DNA of 64,000 nt from JAYEHL01 sp041653935 (GTDB lineage: Bacteria; Chloroflexota; Dehalococcoidia; E44-bin15). Each line of letters begins with the position of its first letter. Position 1 is the first letter of the stretch. Positions 26,338 through 35,700 of this stretch are shown here, piece after piece. Under the pieces are notes generated by a model. That model was not told the origin of the DNA. It saw nothing but the letters and a program-made list of their open reading frames with translations, and ran no database searches. A program made the position numbers and the translations under genes. Where the stretch lies: NCBI GenBank assembly GCA_041653935.1, contig JBAZEO010000002.1, positions 62,001-126,000 on the forward strand. Reading direction: 5' to 3'.

Positions 26338-26631
26338 CTATGTGTATATCTGCTTTTTCGCAGCGAGAGAATTATCCTTCCAGTTCCACCACTTCAGCAA
26401 CTCCGGATCATGTCTGTCATGCGATGCGAAGTAGACGGCGCAGCGGAAAACGTACAGCACACATCTGTCGATGTGCATGCCCCGAATCGAACACAGCTTA
26501 AGATACAATTCTTCTGGGTCTACGCTGCGCAGATCGCTTGTGGAATGAATGCCTAAACTATACAAATCGGCTGCAATGCTTACGCCGACGCCTGGGATTC
26601 GCCGAAGTTCTTTTAGAACTGGTGTCTCCAT
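26338..26631 (-). CDS. Helix-hairpin-helix protein, Cdd1 (pathogenicity locus) family
   Basis: About 97 residues from an ATG at 26631; a TTG three codons earlier is possible and no ribosome site is obvious. The N-terminal half holds a helix-hairpin-helix (LRRIPGVGVSIAADLYSLGI) that could bind DNA. The rest matches the short Cdd1-type family (SVDPEELYLKLC, HIDRCVLYVFRCAVYFA, LKWWNWKD). The biochemical role of this family is not known. It lies between tRNA-Ser and sucC, all on the minus strand. Confidence 0.75.
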   Translation of the reverse strand: METPVLKELRRIPGVGVSIAADLYSLGIHSTSDLRSVDPEELYLKLCSIRGMHIDRCVLYVFRCAVYFASHDRHDPELLKWWNWKDNSLAAKKQIYT

Positions 26632-26665
26632 AATTTTCAATCGAGCCTAGTGCAAGATAAAAAAG

Positions 26666-26753
26666 CGGAGGGGATGGGATTCGAACCCACGGTCCTGCAG
26701 AGCAGAACGGCGGTTTTCAAGACCGCTACCATCAACCACTCGGACACCCCTCC
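26666..26753 (-). tRNA. tRNA-Ser (anticodon TGA)
   Basis: On the minus strand the acceptor arms are GGAGGGG and CCCCTCC. The anticodon stem GCGGT/ACCGC encloses CTTGAAA, and there is a long variable arm. The discriminator is G. No CCA is encoded. Confidence 0.95.
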
Positions 26754-26780
26754 CCATAGCTTCTTCTTGTATGTTCTCCA

Positions 26781-26809
26781 ATTATATGCAAATAGATGTC
26801 CCTTGTAAA
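26781..26809 (-). promoter_or_regulatory. Promoter of tRNA-Ser
   Basis: On the minus strand TTTACA and TATAAT are 17 bases apart, ending 27 bases upstream of the mature tRNA. Confidence 0.7.
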
Positions 26810-26864
26810 CTTTACCGAACTGCGGCCTAGTGATTCACTGATAGTCTTTGGCTTGGCTCCACGC

Positions 26865-26893
26865 TTGACAGACCCACTCATCAGCATTAGAGT
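26865..26893 (+). promoter_or_regulatory. Putative promoter of the LNR-repeat protein gene
   Basis: TTGACA (26865) and TAGAGT (26888) are 17 bases apart. The gene's ATG is at 26953 with a strong ribosome site GAAGGAGG. Confidence 0.45.
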
Positions 26894-26952
26894 ATTACCA
26901 CCTTATACATCTTTAATTTGACCCTGGTAGGTTCATTAGAAGGAGGCTGCAA

Positions 26953-28209
26953 ATGAAAACAAAGAACATCGTACTGCTGCCGTTACTTCTAGTGTGTATA
27001 TTAGTAATCTCTGCTACATTTGGCATCGCTTGTGAACCAGAAACCTATCAACTAGAAACTATGGCTGACGGCGATGGAGTCGTATCTCCATCGTCTGGAA
27101 CCTATGACGATGGAGAATTAGTTTCCATAGCGGCAGTCCCCGCTGCCGGTTGGCAGTTTGATCATTGGGAAGGCTCTATTAGTGGGAATGAGAATCCAGT
27201 ATATTTGCGGATGCGTGCAGATAGAACGATAGAAGCTCACTTTGCAGAAATACCTACACCCGCTCCCACACCAAATCCTACACCCACTCCCACACCTACA
27301 CCTACGCCCACTATTAATGCTACAGCCACACCTATCTTCTCTAACTGGTGTGCCACCGATTGCCCAAATTCATATCTCGGTGATCACATGTGCGACAGCG
27401 CTTGCAACAACGCTGCCTGCGGCTACGATGCTGGCGATTGTCCTAGTAATACTCCAACACCTACATCCATACCTACGCCTACGCTTCCACTTGGATATTG
27501 CGCCACTGGCTGTCCCAACTCCTGGGTCGGTGACGGCAACTGTGATAGCGCCTGCAACAACGCTGCCTGCCAATATGACGGTGGCGATTGCACCAGTTCC
27601 GGCTACTGCGCTTCAGGTTGCCCCAACTCCTGGGTCGGCGACGGCATGTGCGACAGTGCCTGCAACGTCTACGCCTGCAACTATGATGATGGCGACTGCA
27701 CCAGCTCCGGCTACTGTGCCACCGGTTGCCCCAATGCTTACATCAACGACGGCTACTGCGACAGCGCCTGTAATGTAGCTGCCTGCGACTATGACGGCAG
27801 CGATTGTGCCACTCCAACCCCTACGCCCATACCACCAACCCCTACAGCAGCAGCATTTGTACCAGCAAGTGCAGCTAGCTGTAATGGTTTCCTTTATACT
27901 TCAATGCAAATCGGGGCTTATTGTTATAGCCTTGGATTCTCGTTAGGGAACGGAGCATCAGAAACTATCACTATTACTAAAATGGAGTTTTACAATGGTG
28001 CAGGCATACTTCAGAATAGTACGACTGATGCAGAGATTATTGCTGAGTTCGGCTCAAATCTAGTGCATTCACAAAATTCGTTCTCTGGCTCTCTTAGCTT
28101 TGGTATCCCCCGAACTATGGAAGATGTTGAAACTTGGTATGTTGTATGGTCATTGGAGAGTGAGTCAGGCCCTCCCTTTACCTTCACGGTTTATTACAGT
28201 AGCCTATAA
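26953..28209 (+). CDS. Secreted protein with InlB-type repeat and four Lin-12/Notch-like repeats
   Basis: The 418-residue protein has a signal sequence ending near Cys27 (FGIAC), so it may be a lipoprotein. Residues 31-98 form a bacterial InlB-type repeat (GWQFDHWEGS). A Pro-Thr linker follows, then a Lin-12/Notch-like repeat at 133-163. After a second Pro-Thr linker come three more at 183-213, 219-249 and 255-285. Each has six cysteines and acids in the order CxxxC, DxxCDxxC, CxYDxxDC expected for calcium-binding LNR modules. A beta-rich C-terminal domain of about 115 residues ends the chain. Disulfide-bonded, calcium-dependent folding outside the cell is likely. The binding partner is unknown. 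Confidence 0.85.
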   Translation: MKTKNIVLLPLLLVCILVISATFGIACEPETYQLETMADGDGVVSPSSGTYDDGELVSIAAVPAAGWQFDHWEGSISGNENPVYLRMRADRTIEAHFAEIPTPAPTPNPTPTPTPTPTPTINATATPIFSNWCATDCPNSYLGDHMCDSACNNAACGYDAGDCPSNTPTPTSIPTPTLPLGYCATGCPNSWVGDGNCDSACNNAACQYDGGDCTSSGYCASGCPNSWVGDGMCDSACNVYACNYDDGDCTSSGYCATGCPNAYINDGYCDSACNVAACDYDGSDCATPTPTPIPPTPTAAAFVPASAASCNGFLYTSMQIGAYCYSLGFSLGNGASETITITKMEFYNGAGILQNSTTDAEIIAEFGSNLVHSQNSFSGSLSFGIPRTMEDVETWYVVWSLESESGPPFTFTVYYSSL

Positions 28210-28332
28210 TTGAAGAGATGGGCAATTATAAACTTCTCTCGGCACTTACTCTATAGATCATAATAAGACGGCAAGGTGTATCAGGCCCACGTTTGAACTT
28301 AAACTGAAGAATTGGCGCTAAACTGAATTATT

Positions 28333-29592
28333 CTACTTAATCACATCAAAGCCCGTGTACTGGCGCAGAGCCTCCGGCACCACTATGCTGCCATCCGCCT
28401 GCTGGTAGTTCTCAATTATCGATATCATGACACGCGGCAGCGCCATCCCCGAGCCGTTGAGCGTATGCACGAACTGCGGCTTCCCCCCCTGCTCCGGGCG
28501 GAAGCGGATGTTGGTACGCCGCGCCTGAAAATCGATGCAGTTGGAGCAGGAGCTGACTTCAAGCCACTCCTTGCAGCCGGGAGCCCACATCTCGATATCG
28601 TAGGACTTGGCCGAGGCGAAGCCGATATCTCCGGTGCACAGCGACAGCACGTGGTAAGTAAGCCCCAGACGCCTGGATACATCCTCGGCGTTGTCGACAA
28701 GCTTCTCCAGCTCATCGTAAGACGTTTCCGGAGAAGTGAATTTGTACATCTCAACCTTGTCGAACTGATGGCCGCGCTTGATGCCCCTGGTGTCTTTTCC
28801 CGCCGACATCTTCTCGCGGCGGAAGCATGCCGTATGGGCTACATAATAAATAGGCAACATATCCTGCGAAAGTATCTCATCACGGAAGAGGTTGGTCAGA
28901 GGCACCTCGGCGGTGGGCACGAACCAGTAATCCTCCTCCGCATCGTGATAAAGATTGTCGGCGAACTTGGGCAGGTTGCCGGAGCCGTACATGCACTCCT
29001 GCTTCACCATGAACGGAGGCATGATCTCGGTGTAGCCGTGTTCCTTCACATGCAGGTCGAGCATGAAGTTGATGACCGCCCGCTGCAGCTGCGCTCCCTT
29101 GCCCTTGAGCACATAAAAACGGGTGCCCGATAACTTGACACCCCTCTCAAAATCTATGATATCCAGCGCCTCGCCCAGATCCCAGTGCGGCTTCGGCTCG
29201 AAATCGAACTTTCTCTGCTCGCCCCATTGACGGATGGTTTTGTTATCTTCAGCGCCGGCCCCTATGGGAACGCTGGAGTGCTGGATATTCGGTATGCGGA
29301 GCAGCTGGTCATTGAGGTCTTTTTCTATAGATTCCACCTGGCCGTCGAGGTCCTTGATACGGTCACCGATCTGACGCATCTCCTGGAGAAGTGCAGGTGG
29401 TTTTTCCTTGGTCCGTCCGATCTCCTTGCTGACCTCGTTGCGCCTGGCCTTCATCCCCTCGACTTCTACGATCAAGACGCGGCGACGCTCGTCTAACGCA
29501 AGGATATCATCAATGGAATCACCTGAATGACGGTTGTTTAGGGCCTCCCGAACCACATCGGGATTTTCGCGGATGAATTTTATGTCAAGCAT
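28333..29592 (-). CDS. serS: Serine-tRNA ligase
   Basis: The 419-residue enzyme has the N-terminal coiled-coil arm (residues about 30-110). It also has class II motif 2 (TACFRREKMSAGKDTRGIKRGHQF) and motif 3 (NGSGMALPRVMISIIENYQ), and SerRS residues such as EVPLTN and EVSSCSNC. It charges tRNA-Ser. It is the last gene of the greA-lysS-serS operon on the minus strand, 21 bases after lysS. Confidence 0.97.
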   Translation of the reverse strand: MLDIKFIRENPDVVREALNNRHSGDSIDDILALDERRRVLIVEVEGMKARRNEVSKEIGRTKEKPPALLQEMRQIGDRIKDLDGQVESIEKDLNDQLLRIPNIQHSSVPIGAGAEDNKTIRQWGEQRKFDFEPKPHWDLGEALDIIDFERGVKLSGTRFYVLKGKGAQLQRAVINFMLDLHVKEHGYTEIMPPFMVKQECMYGSGNLPKFADNLYHDAEEDYWFVPTAEVPLTNLFRDEILSQDMLPIYYVAHTACFRREKMSAGKDTRGIKRGHQFDKVEMYKFTSPETSYDELEKLVDNAEDVSRRLGLTYHVLSLCTGDIGFASAKSYDIEMWAPGCKEWLEVSSCSNCIDFQARRTNIRFRPEQGGKPQFVHTLNGSGMALPRVMISIIENYQQADGSIVVPEALRQYTGFDVIK

Positions 29593-29613
29593 ATCGCTTC
29601 TGCTTTTAAGCTG

Positions 29614-31077
29614 TTACTTTGACTTGAGCTGCGGGAAAAGTATAACTTCTCTGATGGATTGTTGTCCAGTAAGCAGCATCACCAGGCGGTCGATACCGAC
29701 GCCGAGCCCGCCGGTGGGCGGCATGCCGTGCTCCATGGCCACGATGAAATCTTCCTGATACCTCTCCGCCTCCTGGTCGCCGAACTTGACGCGCCATTCC
29801 TCCTGCAAGTTGAAACGGGCCGCCTGTTCCTGCGGATCGTTCAGCTCGGTGAAGGCGTTGGCGATCTCTATGCCGGAGACGAAAGCCTCGAAGCGCTCGA
29901 CGAGCCTGTTATCCCCCTCTTTGCACTTGGCCAGAGGAGAGGTTTCTGCCGGGTAATCATACAGGAATGTGGGCTGGATAAGCTTGGGCTCTACATACTC
30001 CGAGACCAGCTTGTCGATAAGATATGCCGGGCTCAGCGTTTCCTCGGTCTGCAAGCCCTTGGCCTTAATGGCGTCGCGCAGCGACTGGCTGTCGCCGTGC
30101 TCCAGAAAATCGATGCCGCACTCGTTTTTGACGGCATCCCTGAGCGACATCCGTTTCCACGGCGGCTTGAAATCGATGGCATGCTCGCCGAACTTGACCT
30201 CGGTGGTGCCGATGACATCGACAGCGACCTTCGCGACCATCTCCTCCAGCATCTTCATCACATCGTTATAGTCTGCATAGGCCTCATAGCTTTCCATCAT
30301 GGTGAACTCTGGATTATGCTTGGTCGAGATACCTTCGTTCCTGAAGACGCGCCCGATCTCATAAACCTTCTCGAACCCGCCAACGATCAGCCGTTTGAGA
30401 TATAGTTCGAGTGCAATACGCAAATATAAATCTTCGTCGAGTGCGTTATGATGCGTAGTAAACGGATGGGCCCTGGCGCCGCCCGGCACGGAGTGCAGCA
30501 CCGGCGTCTCCACTTCGATGAAACCGCGCTCCTCCATGAATCGCCGCACGGATGAGACAATGCGGCTCCGCACCAAGAATATGTTCCTGACCTCCTCGCT
30601 GGATACCAGGTCCAGGTAGCGCTGGCGGTAGCGTTTCTCCACATCCTGGAGTCCGTGCCATTTCTCAGGCAGAGGCTGCAGCGACTTGGAGAGCATGGTG
30701 AGATCGTGCACTTCCAGCGTTATCTCGCCGGTGCGCGTTTTGAATACCTTGCCGCTGGCGCCAATGAAGTCACCGATATCAAACAGCTTGACAAATTCGA
30801 CCTTATCTTCAGAGAGATGCCCCTTGCCGAGATAAAGCTGAATCTTTCCGGAGGCATCGCGCATATCCATAAAAATAGCCTTGCCCATGCTGCGAATAGC
30901 AATAATGCGGCCGGCAAGGCTCACTTCCGCTTCTTGACCCTGTTCGAAAAGGGTGATCGCTTCTTTAGTGGTATGACTGCGGTGATAACGCTGCGGGTAG
31001 GGGTTTAACTGCTTATCTTCTCGTAATTTCTTAAGCTTATCGAGACGCTGATTGGTGATATCATCAAGGCGGGACAC
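29614..31077 (-). CDS. lysS: Lysine-tRNA ligase, class II
   Basis: The 487-residue enzyme has an N-terminal OB-fold anticodon domain. The class II motifs follow, including the motif 2 region YEIGRVFRNEGISTKHNPEFTMMESYEAYADY and the motif 3 region GLGVGIDRLVMLLTG. It charges tRNA-Lys. The start codon is GTG, and its first base is the last base of the greA stop (TAGTG), so translation of the two is coupled. Confidence 0.97.
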   Translation of the reverse strand: MSRLDDITNQRLDKLKKLREDKQLNPYPQRYHRSHTTKEAITLFEQGQEAEVSLAGRIIAIRSMGKAIFMDMRDASGKIQLYLGKGHLSEDKVEFVKLFDIGDFIGASGKVFKTRTGEITLEVHDLTMLSKSLQPLPEKWHGLQDVEKRYRQRYLDLVSSEEVRNIFLVRSRIVSSVRRFMEERGFIEVETPVLHSVPGGARAHPFTTHHNALDEDLYLRIALELYLKRLIVGGFEKVYEIGRVFRNEGISTKHNPEFTMMESYEAYADYNDVMKMLEEMVAKVAVDVIGTTEVKFGEHAIDFKPPWKRMSLRDAVKNECGIDFLEHGDSQSLRDAIKAKGLQTEETLSPAYLIDKLVSEYVEPKLIQPTFLYDYPAETSPLAKCKEGDNRLVERFEAFVSGIEIANAFTELNDPQEQAARFNLQEEWRVKFGDQEAERYQEDFIVAMEHGMPPTGGLGVGIDRLVMLLTGQQSIREVILFPQLKSK

Positions 31078-31553
31078 TACTTTATCTCCACTATTTTAAG
31101 TTTGAGCTTTCCAGACGGGGCATCAAACTCAACTTCTTCTCCCACCTTCTTATTTAACAACGCTTTGCCCATCGGCGATTCGTTGGATATCTTGCCCTCG
31201 CCTGGGTTGGCCTCGGCGCTCCCTACAATCGTGTAATTTTCTTTCTTTCCGTCTGCGAACTTGATTTCCACCTTGGTCCCCAGCTCAATATGGCTGCCCT
31301 TCTTCTTTACTTCCTCGTGGTGGATCATTACCGCGTTCTTTATCATCATCTCTAGCTCGAGGATCCTGCCCTCAACGAAGCCCTGCTCGTTCTTGGCCTC
31401 CTCGTACTCAGGAGATATCACGGCGCTGCGAGACTCCTTAGCGTCCTGGATCTTTTCAGCGATCTCCTGGCGCTTCACAGTCTTAAGATGGTTCAGCTCT
31501 TCTTCTAGTTTTTTCAGTCCCTCAGGGGTAAGGAAAATCTCTTTTTCAGACAT
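31077..31553 (-). CDS. greA: Transcription elongation factor GreA
   Basis: The 158-residue protein has the N-terminal coiled coil (LTPEGLKKLEEELNHLKTVKR, with the acidic DAKESRSAVISPEYEEAKNEQ tip) and the C-terminal FKBP-like domain (YTIVGSAEANPGEGKISNESPMGKALL). It enters the secondary channel of RNA polymerase and helps cut backtracked RNA. A strong ribosome site (AAAGGAGGG) precedes the ATG. It is the first gene of the operon with lysS and serS. A terminator hairpin lies between its promoter and its start. Confidence 0.97.
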   Translation of the reverse strand: MSEKEIFLTPEGLKKLEEELNHLKTVKRQEIAEKIQDAKESRSAVISPEYEEAKNEQGFVEGRILELEMMIKNAVMIHHEEVKKKGSHIELGTKVEIKFADGKKENYTIVGSAEANPGEGKISNESPMGKALLNKKVGEEVEFDAPSGKLKLKIVEIK

Positions 31554-31576
31554 CCTAACCCTCCTTTAAGTTCTAC

Positions 31577-31608
31577 TAAAAAAGACTGAAGGCAAACGGC
31601 CTTCAGTC
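31577..31608 (-). terminator. Terminator hairpin in the greA leader
   Basis: On the minus strand GACTGAAGGC and GCCTTCAGTC form ten perfect pairs around a five-base loop, followed by seven Ts. It lies about 20-50 bases downstream of the greA promoter's start point and 24 bases before the greA ATG, so it is inside the leader. Confidence 0.8.
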
Positions 31609-31632
31609 GTATTTCCATTGTAGGGATTGCTT

Positions 31633-31661
31633 ATTATACCTCAATATAAATTACTTGTAAA
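31633..31661 (-). promoter_or_regulatory. Promoter of greA-lysS-serS
   Basis: On the minus strand TTTACA and TATAAT are 17 bases apart. Transcription should begin near 31626. Confidence 0.7.
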
Positions 31662-31703
31662 GTACATCACTCCTATATCAAAATTTTTCGTTAGCTATAA
31701 CCA

Positions 31704-32435
31704 TTAATCCAGATTATAAGATTCCAACGCCCTCGTCTCGATACCGGTGTAGCTGGAGTAATCTACCATCTTTATCCACATACCGATGTCATCGGACCAC
31801 CACTCGATCAAACTCGGGGCGGTACTGCCAATGGTAGTATATTCTACAATATAGCATCCAATAAACGTGCCAGCTGGGACACTGACATTAGATTTGCTTA
31901 CAACAGTCGCGGTGCCGGGTATCTGATATTGCTGTCCCGTGGTTGAACTCACATTTATGGTATATGTCCACGTCTTGCCTACCTCCCATGGAGCCCCATG
32001 CGAGCCGTTATAGGTATAAGTAAGAGTGGTATATGTTTCGTTGCCGTAAATGAGAGAAACCGGCTGTTTCTTGGCAAGATCGAATGAGTCGACAAAAACC
32101 CACATGTCGCCGCTGATCACCGATGTATTTATTGACGTATTAACCCCGGTCCTCGCTGTACGCACGGCTCCTGTCTTTCCCTCATCCTCATTCTGCACGC
32201 TCAAATCTATAAAATAGCAATCCTTGCCATCAATCTGAGCCGCACTCTCTACAACCATAGTATATGTGCTTGTATCAATTATCTCTCCGGCGCCCTCATC
32301 ATATGTAACATGATAGGTAAACGTGTATCCCTCGGCCAGCAAATCCTCCTCGCTGCTCTTAAACCCCCATATCAACGCCAGGGCCACAAGAAATATGCCA
32401 GCAACGATCAGGATCAAACCAGTGTACTTCTTCAT
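31704..32435 (-). CDS. Membrane-anchored extracytoplasmic protein, unknown
   Basis: The 243 residues begin with a short basic segment and one membrane helix (LILIVAGIFLVALALIWGF, about residues 6-24). The remainder is a beta-rich outer domain with many Thr, Ser and Tyr residues, as in exported domains. No family was recognised. AAAGGAG lies before the ATG. It lies upstream of greA on the same strand, but a promoter and a terminator separate the two. Confidence 0.6.
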   Translation of the reverse strand: MKKYTGLILIVAGIFLVALALIWGFKSSEEDLLAEGYTFTYHVTYDEGAGEIIDTSTYTMVVESAAQIDGKDCYFIDLSVQNEDEGKTGAVRTARTGVNTSINTSVISGDMWVFVDSFDLAKKQPVSLIYGNETYTTLTYTYNGSHGAPWEVGKTWTYTINVSSTTGQQYQIPGTATVVSKSNVSVPAGTFIGCYIVEYTTIGSTAPSLIEWWSDDIGMWIKMVDYSSYTGIETRALESYNLD

Positions 32436-32529
32436 ACTCTCCTTTCGTTCTATGCCTTATTGGGTCCTAATTTTTAGATATATGCGGTGAGTAATTTACA
32501 TTACTTTATCTACGCTGTCAATATTATGC

Positions 32530-32696
32530 AACCCCCTGCTGTCCCCCTTGAAAGGGGGAAACAACAACCGAACCCCCTAAATCCCCCATACGTTGGGGGA
32601 CTTGAGAGTTAGGGGACACCCCTAATACCCTGACAGGAGATGATTCTCCTGCACCTCTGTAAAAAGCTAACCTCTCTCTCCGAGAGATGGCTGAGG
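32530..32696 (-). repeat. Multi-hairpin repeat, family 1, copy A
   Basis: Read on the minus strand, this is a row of hairpins: CTCTC...GAGAG, CAGGAGA-ATCA-TCTCCTG, TTAGGGG-TGT-CCCCTAA, TCCCCCA-ACGTA-TGGGGGA and CCCCCTT-AAGGGGG. The same order occurs at 41988, 46381 and 48338, and partly at 42152. Together with 32732-32787 it fills most of the 349-base gap 32436-32784; nothing else is seen there. Confidence 0.85.
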
Positions 32697-32731
32697 TCAG
32701 ATATGAGATATCCCGTTTACCAATCCACAAT

Positions 32732-32787
32732 GTAGGGGCAGACCCCTGTGTCTGCCCGAATGTAGGGGCGAATAATCATTCGCCCTA
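32732..32787 (+). repeat. Hairpin plus palindrome pair, family 3
   Basis: The hairpin GGGCAGAC-CCCTGT-GTCTGCCC (32736-32757) is followed by an imperfect palindrome (GTAGGGGCGAATAATCATTC...). The loop CCCTGT is the same as at 8289-8310, while the stem bases differ in matched pairs. The unit abuts the mfd stop. Confidence 0.75.
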
Positions 32788-35700
32788 TGCCCCACCCAGC
32801 CCCTTGAGCACCTCCTCCAGCACCACCCTCCACCTTACTCCTAAAGCCCCCAGGTCCAGGCGAACCTGGCTGGCCCCGACCTTGACCCCACTGCCGAACT
32901 TGGCCTGCAGCTTCGCCTTCTCTAGCTGCCGCTCTGGCAGCATTTTAACGACCATATGCCTATCTTCCACTCCGATGGACTCGACGCCGGCGGAAACAGC
33001 CATGGCCTTCATATCAACGGCGTAAAGCAGGTTGACCACCTGCGGCGGCAGCGGCCCGAACCGGTCAATAAGCTCAGTGTGCATCGACGCGACCTCCTCC
33101 CGCGATGCGAGCTTGGAGATGCGCTGATAAAGCTCCAGCCGTACGTCGAGGTCGGTAACATACGATTCGGGAATACGAGCCTTGATGGGCATATCGATCG
33201 CAGGCCCCTGCTGAACGATATCCGGCTTGATCTTCCCTGTGCGCAGCTCCTCGACGGCATCGGTGAGCATGCGGCAATAGAGATCGAAGCCGACCGCCCC
33301 TATCTGCCCGCTCTGCTCCGAGCCCAGGATGTTCCCCGCCCCGCGGATCTCCAGATCCCTCATCGCGATGCGGAAGCCGGCCCCCAGCTCGGTGGCTTCC
33401 GCGATGGTCTCCAGCCGCCGCGACGATTGCGGCGTGAGCGGCTTGCCCTTCTCGTAGAGGAAATAGGCATAGGCGCGGTTGGCGCTGCGCCCCACCCGCC
33501 CCCTGAGCTGGTACAGCTGCGCCAGCCCCATCCTGTCGGCGTCGCTCACGATGAGCGTGTTGGCGTTGGGCACATCCAGCCCGGACTCGATGATGGTGGT
33601 CGAGACCAGCACATCGATGTGCCCCTGGTAGAAATCAAACATGATCTTCTCAAGCTGCTCCGGCTCCATCTGACCGTGCGCCGCGATGATGACGGCGTGC
33701 GGCACCAGCTTCTGGATATCGGCGGCGACGCGATGCATGCCATCGATACGGTTATGGACGACGAATGTTTGCCCGCCGCGGTCCATCTCGCGCAGTACCG
33801 CGTCGCGGACGACCTTCTCGTCGTAGACACCGACGTAGGTCTTTATCGGCAACCGCTCCTCGGGCGGCGTCTCCATGGTGCTCATATCGCGCACGCCGGA
33901 GAGAGACATATATAACGTACGGGGGATAGGCGTGGCCGTCAGCGTCAACACATCGACCTCGCGGCGCAGCTTCTTCAGATATTCCTTGTGCGCCACACCG
34001 AAGCGCTGCTCCTCGTCGATGATGAGCAAACCGAGATTCTTGAACGCGACGTCTTTTTGTAACAATCGATGCGTGCCGATGACGATATCGACGCCGCCTT
34101 GTTTCAATTTGGCGACGACCTTATTCTGCTCGCCGGACGATAGAAAGCGGCTCAGCACGGCCACGTTCACCGGGAAAGCCCGCAGTCGCTCGGAGAAAGT
34201 CTCGAAATGCTGCTGCGCCAGCACCGTGGTCGGCACCAGCACCGCCACCTGCCGGGCGTCCATCACCGCCTTGAACGCCGCGCGCAGCGCCACCTCCGTC
34301 TTGCCATAGCCCACATCGCCGCAGACGAGGCGGTCCATCGGTTTCGGCTGCTCCATGTCATGCTTTATCGCCACGACCGCCTTCAATTGATCGGGTGTCT
34401 CCTCATACGGGAACGAGGCCTCCATCTCGCCCTGCCACACAGTATCGGGCGAGAAGGTGAACCCGGTGACGACCTCGCGCTCGGCGTAGATCGACAGCAA
34501 TTCTCTTGCCAAGAGAGCGGCGGCCTGCTTCACCTTGCGCCGCGTGCGCGCCCACTCCTGCGACCCGAGGCGGCTCAGAGCGGGCGGCTCCTCCCCCTCG
34601 CCGATATACCTCCCCAGCCGGTCGATCTGGTCGCTGGGGACGTACAACTTATCGCCTGAGGCATATTCGAGGACGAGGTATTCCTTCTCCCTGTCACCCA
34701 CGGCCATGGTCCTCATCCCGGCGAAGACCCCGATGCCGTGCTCCACGTGCACCACGTGGTCGCCGACGACCAGCTCCGAGAGCGCCCCCAGCCTCCGCGG
34801 CGGCCCGCGCCGCTCGCGCCCCCGCACCTTGGTGAAGCCGAATATCTCGGTATCGGTAAGGACGACAGTCGCTTCCAGCGCCCACCCCTGCGCCAGCGAC
34901 CCCTGGAGCAGAGCTACCCCACCCTCCGGCGGCAGCCCCTCCATCCTGGCCAGCACAGGCGCGATGATGTCCTTCTCCTCGAAAAGGTCAGTCAGCCGCC
35001 GCGCCTGGTGCGAGACGACGACCACACGTTTACGATCGACGTTCACCATCTGCCCAACGCTTGCAAGGAAATCCTCCAGCCTGCCGCCGTATATCGGGGC
35101 TGCGGCGAATTGCAAAGCCTCCTGCTCGTCATCGCTGCGCCACGAGAGCAGATCGAGCCGCCGATCGACTTTGTTGAAGCGCGCCGACAGCTCCTCCCAG
35201 GTGAAATAGGTAACAGGGAAATCCTTTTCTATATCGCCGCGCGCTGTCTGCTCGGCCCGTATCTGGCGCGACTCCTCATCGAAATCCACCAGCGACCGCT
35301 CAACCTCATCGGGCTGGTCGAGGACAAGGATCGCCTTCGCGGGAAGATAATCGATAATGGTTCCAGCGTCGCGCTCGGCTACAACGCCATCGAACGACAG
35401 CTCCCGGGCGGGGACGATAGTGATCTCGGAGACGGTCTCAATCGACCGTTGTGTCGCCGGATCGAAGAAACGTATGCTTTCAACCTCGTCGCCGAAGAGC
35501 TCGATGCGCGCCGGCATCGGGTGCGCCGGCGAATAGACATCGATGATGCCGCCGCGCCTGCTGAAGCTGCACGGCGTCTCCACCATGTGCTCGTTCTCGT
35601 ATCCCATCTCCACCCACAGGGCCAGCGTGCGTTCCAGGTCCAGGCTCATGCCCTGCGAGATGACGTGAGTTGCCGCGCCGAACCAGTCCGTCGCCACCGT

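Noticed and set aside
27242..27778. Overlapping 178-codon frame
   Set aside because: It is an out-of-frame reading of the LNR repeats and Pro-Thr linkers; the main frame has a signal peptide and ordered cysteines.
32524..32730. Minus-strand frame of 68 codons
   Set aside because: It consists of intergenic repeat sequence; the same hairpins occur elsewhere in other frames.
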